DNA from: Trifolium pratense
Lineage: Eukaryota > Streptophyta > Magnoliopsida > Fabales > Fabaceae
Direction of reading: 5' to 3'
NCBI RefSeq assembly: GCF_020283565.1
Contig: NC_060060.1
Span: 34,410,001-34,474,000 of the forward strand
DNA length: 64,000 nt
Positions 36,601-47,590 of the stretch are shown piece by piece. Under the pieces are notes generated by a model. That model made no database searches and was not told the DNA's origin. It saw only the letters and a list, made by a program, of their open reading frames with translations. The translations under genes were made by a program, and so were the position numbers. Every line of letters begins with the position of its first letter. Positions within the stretch are counted from its first letter, which is position 1.

Positions 36601-39600
36601 TTTCATTTCTTACCAATTTTATTAGATTGTTGCATGTACCTAACAAGTTTTTATCTTTCTAGCAGAATATGGGAACTGTTGACTCTTTAGATGATACAAT
36701 AACGGTAATAGAAGCCCCTCGGCAATCAGACTTAATGATAGAACTAATAAAGAAATTGAAGCCTCAAGTGGTGGTGACTGGAATTGCTATTTTTGAGGCT
36801 GTTACTAGTTCAGCTTTTGTGCACCTCTTAGATACAACACGAGATGTTGGATCTCGTCTTTTCTTGGACATGTCAGATCACTTTGAGCTATCTAGCCTTC
36901 CGGGATCAAATGGGGTCCTGAAGTATCTTTCAGGAAGTCCTCTACCCTCTCATGTGGCAATTATTTGCGGACTGGTAAAGAACAAGGTAATATTCCATAT
37001 TAACTTATTTTTTCACTTAAACTGTATGGTAGGCTTCTGTTCTGACTTTGATCAATTTCTTATTAATGGCACCGACATGCATGTTTTCCAGGTTTATCCA
37101 GATTTAGAAGTAGCTTTTGTCATTTCAGAAGAAGAGTCCCTCTTCAATGCATTGTCCAAAACTGTTGAGTTACTAGAAGGCAATACTGCATTAATCAGTC
37201 AGTACTATTACGGCTGTATTTTTCACGAGCTTCTTGCTTTTCAGCTGGCTTGCAGGCGTGCACCTTCCGAGGTTGGTCTGTCTGCCTGCTTGTCCTTTCC
37301 ATTTTCTTTTAGGCTGAAATTTTGATTTTTTTTTTTACATAACATGAGTTTAGGGTCTGAATTTCGTTAATAATGAACCAATCGGATTGTTATTATCTGC
37401 TTCAGTAGGATAAGAGGATGACTCCGGTTCCATACTGCTGAATGAGAAACATATAAAGGCATAAGGTGAAACCGTGTGTTTTGAACCGCACAACAAAGAC
37501 TTTTTATATATGCTTTAAAAGAAACGAGAGTTTTTATATAGGCTTAAAAGAAATAATTAAGACAATTACAAAAGTATTTTGCCCTTAGTATTTACAAGAT
37601 AAGATGTGATATCTCAATCCCTATTTACATGGACCCTAATCTTATTTTAAACACTCCCCCTCAAGCTGGAGCATATAAATCATATGCACGTGCTTCTGAG
37701 GGAGGACTGGCCATGACAAGACAAAGTTGGTTATGGGGTGGGTTGAAAATCGGATCCTTACTTACAAGGTTTGATATGGCATCTCAATCCCATGGATCCT
37801 AATCTTATTTTACTCACATACCATACTGACATTGTTCTCTAAGACGTTAGAAACAGTGGGGGACAGTTAGGAAAATATTATCTACGACATTATGATCTAG
37901 GTTGATGCGTGAGCAATGTAGCTGATGTTGCTCAACCCAGGTTCCATACCTTACTGTCATTGTTCTCTACGACTTTAGAAACTGCTTGGGCAAAACAATA
38001 TATTAGTTTATGTTGGACAGCCTAGGTTGCATACCATACTAAAATCTGGCACGCAATGAACACAATGCTACAAGAGATGCTACAACACAATGCTACACGA
38101 GATGCTACAGCATGTGCTGCAGCAACTTAAGTACTGAATATAATAAAGCGATAAATAGCGAGGAAAATAAATAACACAGATCGTTTGTTAACCCAGTTCA
38201 GTGCAACGTCACCTACTCTGGGGGATACCAATCCAGGAATGAATCCACTATAATAGTTCTAGTTCAAAGCCCTTGACCAACACCCGGTACTTGACTTCTC
38301 GCCTAGACACTACTCGTGCAATCCTACCTAGGAATCTCCTAGATAATGAGACCTCGTCCCAAATTCCTTCTAACAACACGTACTATGTTGCTGTCAACTT
38401 AATAACGATCAAGATGGAGACAACCTCCTAAGAAACTAGATTCCACTCGCGCTTAAAAGCTCTCGAGTGAAACACACACACTAACTCCGTGCTTCAAAGC
38501 TTAGGAGTAGTTTACAATTAACAACCAAGACACAGTCCTAAACTTGCATCAAAGTGACACAAGAAAGGCTCACAATTAACACAAAACTCTAAACCCTAAA
38601 AACTCACTTTTGTAAACACGGTTTAGAACACACGAGTTGTATAGGCTTGAGGCTTCACATATATATAGTCTTCAATTGTCTTGATGTGCAAGCTAGGTCT
38701 TCAGACAAACACAGTTGTAGGAATTGCGGTCAGCCCTAAATTAATTTCAAAAATATAACCAATTTTTTGTTTCACGCAAAAATATAACATGTTATATTTT
38801 TGTTTTAAATAATACATAAACAGCCTTCCAGAAACTTGGAGAGCAAGGCTTCAAATAAACAGCTGGAATCTTCATTGGCCAGCTCACAAGATTTACTTCA
38901 AAATAATTCTTCAATAAAGATTTACTCCAAAACAATATTTGATTAAATTCAAAAATATATCACGATATATTTTTGTATCAAATAATAACACATAAACCGC
39001 CTTCAGATACTTGTGGGACAAGGCACGTCTTGGCTTGTTAGATAAGCACGGAAATTATATCTGAAACAAATGCTACAACATTTTGTCCAGCATCTGGCTA
39101 GAATTGGCTTTTGCAAAATGTAGCCAATATAAAAACCCAACACATACTACTGACCTTGTTCTTTTAAGACATTAGAAACTGGTGGGATAATTGGGAAAAT
39201 ATTATCACGGGTTAATAGGTGTTTTGCCTCCTGTCATTTGGGCGAGTTTTGCTTTACACCTAGGTAAATTTTACTGTATTTTTTTTGCTTCACCCCCTGT
39301 AATTAAAAACTTCCCTCTTTTTAACCCCTAACCACACATGTTGGTATATGATTGTACATTTTGTTGATGTGGCATGCCTACTTGTCATTTTTTTTGTTTT
39401 TTATTTACTTTTAAATCCACTTGGATATTTATAACTTCTTAATAAAAAAATAAAATAAAAATCATTAATCAAGAAGAGAGATTTAAAAAGTTATAAATCC
39501 ACATGTACATTTTTTTTGTTTTTTGTTTTATTAAATAAATATCTAGGTGGATTTAAAAGTAAATAAAAAATGAATGACAAGTAAGCCTGCCAACATGTGT

Positions 39601-41728
39601 GATCAGTAGTTAAAAATTAGGGAATCTTTGAATTACAGGGGGTAAAACAAAACTCGCCCAAATTGCAGGGGCAAAAACACCTATTAACCCTCTTAGAATT
39701 GAGAGTTGAGCCTAACCCAACCCTACAAAACCGACTTGTAAGGTGAGATTGCCTCTATATTATAAACATATATTCAGGCCATCTTGCAACCGATGTGGGA
39801 CTTCTTAGCAAACCCTATTATCATCTACAACATCAGTGAATGCGATCTAGGTTGAGGCATGTGCAATACTTCTGATGTTAAGTTACATGCCTTGATTATT
39901 GTAAAATTTATGGGACCTGGACAATGTGTAAGATTGACAACTGGAAACAGCATCGGTTACTGTGATTTACAAATTCCTTATTATTGCTATAAGGGGGTCG
40001 AAAACAGCAACCTGGTGCTAAGAAGTTCCTGCTATGACAGGATTCAGGGACAAGTTGGATCCACTGTGGATCTAATGAATACAACCTTACCTTATATTTG
40101 TAAAAGATTGATTCCACGACTCCAACGTGTGACCTCCAACTCACATGACAATAACTCCAACCTTTGCACCAAAGCCCCTCGTCCTTATTAGGGGAAGTAT
40201 GCTGTGAAAGTTATGAAAATTAACACATATCTTCTGTATAGCTATTTATGACATGTAGATGAATTAGTTGATTCCCATGGTTAGTTTTCTCATTACTTCA
40301 AATTTAACTTCTGTCCTCCAGAGAAGCTGTGAAAATGTCAAATCAGTTGATATGATAGGATTTGCTAAATCAGCCGTATCTGTCCTTAATAATGCTGAGC
40401 TAGCAATTGACGGGGTAGAGAATGGCTCCCTGGTCCACATGGACGTTGATCAGATCTATTTGCCTATTCCTTCTCCTGTTAAGGCTGCTATTTTTGAAAG
40501 TTTTGCTCGACAAAACATGTCTGAGTCTGAAATTGATGTCACCACAAGCATAAAAAAGTTCGTCAAAAGCAACTATGGTTTTCCAACCGGTAGCAGCACG
40601 GAATATATATATGCTGACAATTCAAAAGCTCTTTTCAATAAACTGGTCCTCTGCTGCACTAAAGAAGGTGGCACCCTCTGTTTTCCAGCTGGATCAAATG
40701 GGAACTATGTTTCTTCTGCTACATTTTTGAAAGCTGACATAGTGACAGTTCCTACTGATGCCAGTGTTGGTTTTAAGTTCACAGAAAAGACACTCACTGG
40801 AGTCCTTGGCACTGTGAAAAATCCATGGGTGTATATCTCTGGACCTACAATCAACCCCACTGGCTTAGTTTATAGCAACAAGGAGATAGGGGAGATTTTG
40901 AGCACTTGTGCTAGATTTGGTGCAAGAGTTATAATTGATACTTCATCCTCTGGTTTGGAATTTGACTGTGAAGGGTGGGGTGGCTGGGACTTGGAGGGGT
41001 GTTTGGCTAAGCTGAATTCTTCATTCAAGCCATCGTTCTGCGTGTCTCTTCTCGGAGGATTGTCTCTTAAGATGCTCAATGGTGTTCTCAGATTTGGGTT
41101 TCTTATTCTTAACCAGTCGGTTTTGGTTGACACATTTTATAGTTATCCGGGATTAAGTAAACCTCACAGTACTGTTAGATATGCTGCAAAGAAGTTGCTG
41201 GAGCTTAGAGAGCAGAAATCATCAATTCTATCAGATGCTATTGTTGAACACACACAGATTTTGAGAAGTAGGTTCAAGTGCTTGAAGGAGGTAATTTCTG
41301 ATCTTCTAAACATTTCTGTTTGAATTTTATTTTAACTGGTTTGTTTTTTATGGTTGTAATATTTTTCTTTCCTTAAAAGAATGCTTAACATTTTTTCTGC
41401 TTAGGCACTTGAGAAGAGTGGGTGGGATGTGCTTGAATCGTGTGCCGGAGTTTCTGTTGTGGCCAAACCCTCTGCCTATCTCAAAAAGACTATTAAGCTA
41501 AAGATTTCATCAAAAGGCGAAGACAGCCAAGGAAATGGCACTATGGAAATAACGCTCAACGACTCAAATATTAGGAATGCCATTCTCGAAGCCACTGGTT
41601 TATGCATCAATAGTGGCTCTTGGACTGGAATTCCTGGATATTGTCGCTTCAATATTGCACTTGAAGAAAATGATTTCAAGAAAGCGCTGGATTGTATACA
41701 AAAATTTAGAGAAGTTGCACTAGATTAG
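27277..41728 (+). CDS. MMT: Methionine S-methyltransferase (EC 2.1.1.12)
   Basis: Twelve exons: 27277-27514, 27838-28031, 28103-28309, 32854-32949, 33231-33419, 33494-33682, 33776-34012, 35261-35395, 36666-36986, 37092-37271, 40322-41290 and 41405-41728. They join to 3279 bp (1092 aa), close to the Arabidopsis length. The enzyme makes S-methylmethionine from methionine and SAM in the cytosol, feeding the SMM cycle and sulfur transport in phloem. The N-terminal methyltransferase part has the SAM motif ELGCGNGW (about residues 124-131), VYGLDINPRAVKISW, GFVEDQFGLGLIARAVEEG and GIMIFNMGGRPGQ. The C-terminal part is the aminotransferase-like domain that plant MMTs carry (PFLAYLASILKDDSYFPYEPPAG in part, PKPQVV-type and YGFPTGSS segments, SGPTINPTGLVYS); in the family it is regarded as non-catalytic or regulatory. 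Intron 5 must be GC-AG, and the exon 9 acceptor is a tandem CAG/AG site. Introns 3 and 10 are swollen by mobile elements. Confidence 0.97.
28938..30592 (+). mobile_element. Candidate Helitron in MMT intron 3
   Basis: The 3' end is strong: a perfect 8-bp stem ACCCGTGC/GCACGGGT with a 3-nt loop (30563-30581), 7 nt, then CTAG (30589-30592) and T. The 5' end is only proposed: A|TCCTTTATATATTAAAACAC at 28937/28938. No Rep/helicase is encoded. A Stowaway MITE sits inside. Confidence 0.55.
29878..30073. mobile_element. Stowaway-like MITE, 196 bp
   Basis: CTCCATCCGTCC at the left and GGGACGGTTGGAG at the right are imperfect terminal repeats, flanked by TA on both sides (29876-29877, 30074-30075). 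It lies in MMT intron 3. Confidence 0.82.
30893..30941. repeat. C-rich tract
   Basis: Nearly pure C with a few A and T, in MMT intron 3. The opposite strand has many runs of four or more G and could form a G-quadruplex. Confidence 0.8.
32174..32507. mobile_element. Inverted-repeat element in MMT intron 3
   Basis: AAAATTATTTGGCAAAATT at 32174-32192 is matched in reverse at 32489-32507, and the next roughly 60 bp (GTAGTCCC..TTACTTAATTTCA..TTTATCTTTTTTCA) also pair. The arms are about 80-90 bp each. No coding capacity and no clear target duplication. Confidence 0.65.
35950..36370. repeat. LTR-like repeat in MMT intron 8
   Basis: The wording of this stretch (ATGGTCCCTTGG, a GGTTAACACGG block, a TAAATAGG TATA-like box on the sense strand near 36142) suggests an LTR or TRIM remnant, but I cannot set its ends or family. 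Confidence 0.25.
37440..37675 (-). repeat. Copia LTR end plus polypurine tract, MMT intron 10
   Basis: On the minus strand ATGCTCCAGCTTGAGGGGG (a copia polypurine tract region) is followed by TGTTTAAAATAAG, an LTR start with its high end at 37653. The same TATGCTCCAGCTTGAGGGGG block stands before the LTR at 54449. The remainder of the element is not recognisable. Confidence 0.6.
38040..38420. repeat. Dispersed repeat with short internal repeats, MMT intron 10
   Basis: AATGCTACA(A/C)GAGATGCTACA is repeated at 38070-38115. The sequence following (about 38175-38350) contains words typical of an LTR-type repeat (GTTAACCCAGTTC..GTGCAACGTCACC). Its family was not identified. Confidence 0.35.
39209..39690. 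mobile_element. 482-bp terminal-inverted-repeat element, MMT intron 10
   Basis: GGGTTAATAGGTGTTTTGCC at the left is matched in reverse by GGCAAAAACACCTATTAACCC at the right (one indel), and the next block GGGCGAGTTTTG also pairs. Inner parts (TCCACTTGGATATTTAT / AAATATCTAGGTGGA) are again inverted. The flanks give no matching target duplication. Confidence 0.75.
39710..39830. repeat. Legume-type 'CCGATGTGGGACTTC' repeat, copy 1
   Basis: AACCCTACAAAACCGACTTG, AAGGTGAGATTGCCTCT, TATAAAC and CCGATGTGGGACTTCTTA follow in order; the same order is found at 43985-44085. It looks like part of an LTR or TRIM. No full ends are seen. Confidence 0.5.
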
Positions 41729-41761
41729 AACCTGTGTCATTGGCACACACTCACACATATA

Positions 41762-41878
41762 TTTATGCAAATTCTTATCTACCCATTGCATTAAAATGGG
41801 CTGAGTGACCCATTTGACTTGACACTAATCTAAACCGTCCAATTAATCTTCTATTATTTATGTCATGAAAAATATAAA
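41762..41878. repeat. 117-bp duplication, left copy
   Basis: Identical over all 117 bases to 42740-42856. It is the host sequence 3' of the MMT stop codon (34 nt downstream), and the second copy resumes where this one started, after the inserted repeat. Confidence 0.95.
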
Positions 41879-42739
41879 TTTAGAGAATAACTATCATGTG
41901 AGATTTGGAAAGTTATTATCACGTGTAATTTGGAAAGTTATTATCAAACTCAATTCTGCTAAATCAATTTTTTTTTGCAATGCAACCAAACACAACCATA
42001 GTCATGTCACTAATCACATTCATTATTTTGATTTTAACATTGCAGATTTAATATCAACTGACGATCAATTGATACAATACGCACTAGCAGACCAATTGTG
42101 ATTTAAATTATGTCCACAAAGTGTTAAGCTCCATCAACTTTCATAGGAAAGATTTCATACGACAATTAAGCACCATCAATTTTCATTGCACAATTTAAAC
42201 AATTAAAAACCGATAATCTTTTATCTCTTATATTATAAGCTTGCTAACATAAGCTAACCCTAAACCAAATTTTTTTCCGCTCTCATTTTCTCTTTCTTTT
42301 TATTGCAGCTTACAATAAAACCTTTCAACCGCTAAAACATGTGCTTCAATTATGAAAAAATTTAGGAATCCGTTAACTCTGTTTTCAATAAATTTGAACG
42401 GCGGAATTAATCACAATTTTTATTTATTTATGGATGTCTACTTAAGTTTATGTTCTTGATTGTGTCTAATGTTTTTTTAACCTCTAATTATCATCAATTT
42501 TTTAACCTTTAGTTATCGGCAATTTTTTTTTAATAAGTAAACAAAATGATGGGGTTCCAAAATTATTTAAAAAATATATAAAATATAAAATAAGCACATA
42601 AACAAATATAGAATAATTAGTCAATGAAATTCTCTATACTACTCTTATTGAAAATGCTCTTAGAATTTTTGTATTTTATTTTTTATTGTTACATATTACA
42701 GCTAATTAGACCTATGCACCGCATGTGTCAAAGTTCTAG
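41879..42739 (+). mobile_element. 5'-truncated Helitron-type repeat, copy 2
   Basis: This 861-bp segment matches 23910-24734, with one added block of about 70 bp (near 42463-42534) and one deletion of about 45 bp. The 3' end is intact: GACCTATGC..GCATGTGTC hairpin region, then CTAG at 42736-42739 followed by T of the host. The left side begins in the middle of the repeat (TTTAGAGAATAAC), sharing the bases ATAAA with the host duplication. Confidence 0.75.
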
Positions 42740-42856
42740 TTTATGCAAATTCTTATCTACCCATTGCATTAAAATGGGCTGAGTGACCCATTTGACTTGA
42801 CACTAATCTAAACCGTCCAATTAATCTTCTATTATTTATGTCATGAAAAATATAAA
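42740..42856. repeat. 117-bp duplication, right copy
   Basis: Identical to 41762-41878. After it, the unique host sequence continues (AGTTGCAAG). Confidence 0.95.
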
Positions 42857-43980
42857 AGTTGCAAGTTAAACTTATGTAATTGTAAATGGGTTTTTCTAAC
42901 CTGTGCAACATTGCACAACATTGCACAGGATAAGAACCCATTAATCCACCATTTATATGATTTTTCTGAATGTTATTAATCCATCACAATTCTCTCTTCA
43001 CTCCAACAATTTTTTTTCTCTCTCTCTTTTCTCCCACTTCTATTTTACGGTCTTTCTCCTCTTCTCTATTTCTCCATAACACCGCTTTTAGTTAGTAATC
43101 TATTAAAATTAGTGGATCTGTTAAAACTAATATTGAACCAACCTCCCAACCAAGCAGCTTGTTAAAACTAATATTGAACTGACCTCCCAACCAAGCAGCT
43201 TGCTTAACAGATCCATATTGAACCGAACTCAACAACCGCCGTATTAAAATCAGGTTGTTGGCTATTGAAATCGACTTGATTGTGGCGGTGGAGAGTCTTA
43301 TGAGGGAGATACACCAAATTGAAGATTGTTGAAGATTTTTTATTGAAATTGAAGATTGTTTGGTGGTGTTGTAAATTTTTAATATTAAATTTACAGCTTA
43401 ATTAAAGGAATTGTTGTTGCTGGAATTAGAAGAAAGAGGCAACAAAAACCAAATGATGCAACATTTGATGAAGCTTAAGCAATGGTGATTCTAAAAGCGC
43501 TTAAGATTAATAACTGTTTAAGACCTCATTTTTGGACGGCACCAAATGTTTTTGCATAATAGTGTTATAAATATTAAACTTTTTTTTTATAAAAAAAAAG
43601 GTTATAAATATTAAACTTAAAACTAATGGGAATTACCTCATGGTGAATAAAATAAAGAATTCACATATGTACCAAAAAATAAAAAATAAAGAATTCACAA
43701 CCTAGTTATGAAAATGCAAAAGTAATCTTTTTTTGAAAATTTCATTTATACTATTGCAAATCTTATTATTCATACAAAATTATTATTACTTTTGTGAAGA
43801 ATTAGTAAGTGTAAAAACTCATTACACCAAATGTGTGGATGAATTAGGCATACAACATTGACAAGTGAGACTATTAAGAATAAAATAAAACAACCAACAA
43901 AGTAACTCTAAGTCAAAATGGGGTCTATAAATGGATGGAGAAAACAAGTTAGGAAGGCCAAAATCTTAGAAATGAGACTT
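42857..43980. other. Gene-free sequence between MMT and APC2
   Basis: AT-rich, no supported gene. It contains the tandem duplication at 43120-43201. Confidence 0.5.
43120..43201. repeat. Tandem pair of a 41-bp unit
   Basis: GTTAAAACTAATATTGAAC..CTCCCAACCAAGCAGCTT occurs at 43120-43160 and 43161-43201, head to tail with two differences. The pair is bounded by an inverted GGATCTGTTAA / TTAACAGATCC (43114 and 43204). Confidence 0.9.
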
Positions 43981-43984
43981 GGGT

Positions 43985-44090
43985 CTAACTCAACCCTACA
44001 AAACTGACTTGCAAGGTGAGGATTGCCTCTTGTTTATAAACACTTGTCTAGGCCATCTCACATTCGATGTGAGACTTCTTAACACACCCC
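43985..44090. repeat. Legume-type 'CGATGTGAGACTTC' repeat, copy 2
   Basis: AACCCTACAAAACTGACTTG, AAGGTGAGGATTGCCTCT, ATAAACA and TCGATGTGAGACTTCTTAACA, in the same order as 39710-39830. Confidence 0.5.
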
Positions 44091-44190
44091 CTCACGCCCA
44101 GCACTATTGGACTTGGTGCGTGTATATCAACGGTGGGTGGCCCGATAGCGGAAACCTGATAACATGTGGCCCAACGGGATCGGGAAGAGG

Positions 44191-44611
44191 CTCTGATACC
44201 ATCTTAAATAATTGATTATCCCAAAAGCTTAAGTTGTTAGGATAGGCCACATCAATGATTTTATATCATTTCTAACACGCCCCCTCACGCAAGAGCTCAT
44301 TTAGGCTTGAAGTGTGGATAATGCATAGGCCTACCTACCATATGCTTAAATTCCACTTTTTAATTAGAAAGTGAGGGGAGCGGGGATCGAACTCTAGTCC
44401 ACTTAGTCATAGAGACTCTGACACCATGTCAAATAACCGATTATCCTAAAAGCTTAAGTTGTTAGGAAATGGCCACATCAATGGTTTTATATTATTTCTA
44501 ACACGCTCCCTCACGCAAAAGCTTACTTGGGCTTGAAGCGTGGATAATGCATAGACCCACCTATCATATGTTTAAATTCCACTTTTTAATTAGAAAGTGA
44601 GGGTAGCGGGA
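44191..44611. repeat. Direct duplication of a 196-bp unit, period 225 bp
   Basis: 44191-44386 and 44416-44611 match along their length (CTCTGAYACCAT, GATTATCC, AAAGCTTAAGTTGTTAGG, TTTCTAACACGC, GTGGATAATGCATAG, AATTAGAAAGTGAGGG), with scattered substitutions. TTTCTAACACGCCCCCTCACGC is the kind of sequence that borders LTRs. Confidence 0.85.
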
Positions 44612-44945
44612 ATTGTGTAGAAAAACTAAATGAGGGTGCATTGATTTTCAACTCCATGCTTTCTTCTTCAATTATAGATCTATCAAAAAAAAAATCCAGA
44701 TGCCAGGGTTGTCTACCTTGAAAATTTTACTTTATTGCATGACATTATCATAAACCACAATAAATATGGTAAGTATCTCTACTTAATACTCTTAGGTCCT
44801 CAACATAGCTAGATTTCATGTGTATGTATATATTTATATATTTCATTGTATTGTTGTTTATATTTGACTAAACATATATTCTCTCTGTAACAAAATATGA
44901 ACAAAATTTGACAAATCTTAACTATATATTAATGGCTTTGAGGTT

Positions 44946-45062
44946 ATCCTGCCTGATAGAGCAACAATGGAGCATACAGTGATATCTGCGACTGAAGCTT
45001 TGAACCGAAAGGACATGGAAGGGGCGTGCAACCTATTGAGAATTGCACCTCAAGTTCTTTTG
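44946..45062 (+). other. Orphan exon-like segment, unassigned
   Basis: An open stretch reading VILPDRATMEHTVISATEAL and onward through DMEGACNLLRIAPQVLL ends at a consensus donor (TTTTG|GTAAGG at 45062/45063) and is preceded by an AG. Its composition is protein-like, unlike its surroundings. I do not recognise the family, and no neighbouring exon was found on either side. It may be a captured gene fragment or a pseudogene exon. Confidence 0.3.
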
Positions 45063-46229
45063 GTAAGGGCATTTAATTTTGTTATCTTGATTCTGATGAA
45101 ATGTGGGACGTCTTTCCCCATGACGATCGATCTTCTCAAGAAAAGAAATGTATACGGATGCCTTAGCCCGGTCAACTGTCAAATGGGTAACATCCTTTGG
45201 TGATAATACATGAAAAACAATATAAAGCAACAGTTGTATTTCATTATGTATCAATCAATATTCTTCTGGTATCATTGATATCATGCATTTTTGAATTCAT
45301 CAATATTGTAACAAGCCAAATATGCACGTTATTGTTCAAGTATCAGAGCATGCTTTCCTTCTGTAGCCATCCATGTTCAAATCAATTGTTTTAGGCAGCT
45401 TATAGAATTTTCCATCTTATCTATTCAAATTTCATAAAGGGAATCCTGGAATCATCAAACTCATTTTATGATTGTCAAAGTAAGTCTTGATTATGTATGT
45501 CTTACTTCTTAGCTACACAAGAACTAATGGAACAGTCATTTGGTCCATTCGTACTAACTACATACCCGTATTTAACTTTTACTTTTAACTCGATGACCTG
45601 AAATAAATAGTTTGCATCACCAGATTATAAAACAGGTTTATTGTGTTAGGGTGAGTCACGGGTTGCCGATAGTACTCTATTTAACACTCAAACTAGAATT
45701 TGAACCAAATCAAATTTATTCCGTGCAATGCATCATAGTGCCAAAACATTTCAGAGCAACAAAATTACAAGGCTGTGTACTATATCTGCAGTCTGCACAA
45801 AGACAAACTGTACGTAGCATATACCTTGCAAAAAAGAAAATAAGGAAAAGTAAAAATAAAGCATATTCCTCAAAAGGAACTGCGACAGACTGCTAGCAAA
45901 GTAAAAATAAAGCATATTCCTCAAAAGGAAATGTTATAGTGACAATCAATAAAAATGATTCCAACTTTCATGTCATCCAAAAAATGGACGAAGCAGGGTG
46001 ACACAGGGTGACATGACGGAATACATAATTGTTATTGGTGGACAGTGTAAAAATTATTTTACACTGTGTTAGTTGTATACTTATTTATATAAAAACTACT
46101 TAAGTGAATTCGAAAACAGGGGAAAAAGAGAGAAATGCTACTTCTAGCGAAATTAAGCTTCATGAATACATCTTGAATGACTTGCTGGTACAATGACACT
46201 TATTTGCACCCACTTGAATTTTAATTAAT
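45063..46229. other. Gene-free stretch
   Basis: No gene is seen. It contains a 33-bp direct repeat (45847-45879 and 45898-45930, period 51 bp). Confidence 0.5.
45847..45930. repeat. 33-bp direct repeat, period 51 bp
   Basis: AAAGTAAAAATAAAGCATAT and the following 13 bases occur twice without change. Confidence 0.95.
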
Positions 46230-46650
46230 TCAATTCTTGTCATGTCTTTCACCTTCCTTTCATCTTTCACACCCAAAGCTGCAGCATCTTACCACTACCA
46301 GAGTTCTTGAACTTCTGCATATGGACTTAATGGGACCAATGCAAACTGAAAGTCTAGGTGGAAAAATGTATGCCTATGTTGTTGTAGGTGATTTCTCTAG
46401 ATATACTTGGATAAATTTTATTGGTAAAAAATCAGAAACTTTTGATGTATTCAAGGATTTATGCATTCAACTTTAAAGAGAGAAAAACGATGTTGTATTA
46501 AGAATTAGGAGTGATCATGGGAAAGAGTTTGAAAACTCTAGATTTTCTGATTTCTGTGCCTCTGAAGGCATCATCCATGAGTTCTCTTCTCCCATTACAC
46601 CACAATAAAACGGTGTAGTAGAAAGAAAGAATAGAACTTTACAAGAGTCA
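46230..46650 (+). pseudogene. Copia integrase fragment
   Basis: The + strand encodes LELLHMDLMGPMQTESLGGK, VVVGDFSRYTWINFI, SDHGKEFENSRF and, after an in-frame stop, NGVVERKNRTLQE. These are the D..D..E integrase core landmarks of copia elements. Two internal stops and the loss of all other domains show a dead fragment. Confidence 0.85.
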
Positions 46651-47590
46651 GCAAGCTCAGTTGTAGCCGGTAGGATGCCTCGGGTAACTAGGTTGACTTT
46701 TGTGGGCAATCGATCCCGCAATAAACGCCATGCAAAAATAGAAACCTTCAGGATACTTTTGTGCCAACTAAGACCATAACTAGGATCCAAGATAATCGAG
46801 TCCTGATAATTCAAGACTGGTAAGCGCCCTAGACTGAGTAGCTCTGATCAGGATCATGCGACCAAAGCCACTTATCTGAAAGCTGAGCCTGCAAAGAGAC
46901 ATCAAGAAGTAAGGTCTGACACTACCCCAACATTTCCTCCTCCCATGCCCTCAACTGCCTCCACCACACCCACGCCCCCCTCCTGTCTCCCACCCTAAAG
47001 ATGTCATCTCAGCTACCGAGCCTGATTTGTTCTTTGACAAGTCAAACAAACACCTAAACCTCTCACACAACGGAATCCCGCCCAACCAAGGATCAATCCA
47101 AAACAAAGTATCAGACCCATCCCCCACCTTTTTTAAGATACTCTCCCCAAAACACCCTTCATCAGACCCTCAAACACCATCCATAATCCTCACAATCTCC
47201 CTCCACCACATAGACCATCGTCTGTCCCCCGCTTTCACCCTACCTCCCTCCAGACCATAGCGAGCCGCTAACACTTTAAACCACAGACCCCCTCTGTCCA
47301 TCAACACCCCCCAACACCATTTTCCTAACAAAGCCAAGTTAAAATCCCTCAACTGCCAAACCCCCAAACCCTCATACTCCCTACGTATACAAATAATTTT
47401 TCAACTAATCCAAGAGGTTTTCCTAGCATCCTCCCCCCCCAAAAAAATAAATAAATAAATAAATAAATAATCAAAAGAGATTTAATAGAAGAGATAGTAC
47501 ATGAGGGAGCTTTGAAGAAGGAAAATGCATAGACAGGCAGAGAGGTCAAGACAGACTTAAGCAATATCAGAGGAAAAGAAGGCAACATGT
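46650..47590 (-). pseudogene. L1-type LINE 3' fragment
   Basis: Minus-strand pieces in order: SVLTSLPVYAFSFFKAP (47500), GLGVWQLRDFNLALLGKWCW (47340), WFKVLAARYG, WSMWWREI and, after a deletion, SILKVSIFAWRLLRDRLPTK (46750). This is the usual order of an L1 RT tail and its zinc-binding domain. It is broken by frame changes and a (TAAA)n run at about 47445-47468. Confidence 0.8.

Noticed and set aside
39859..40191. 110-codon plus-strand frame in MMT intron 10
   Set aside because: No recognisable motif, no promoter or splice context, and it lies within an intron full of repeats.
44340..44400. GGGATCGAACTC, a second B-box-like site
   Set aside because: No A-box at the right distance and it is part of the duplicated LTR-edge unit.
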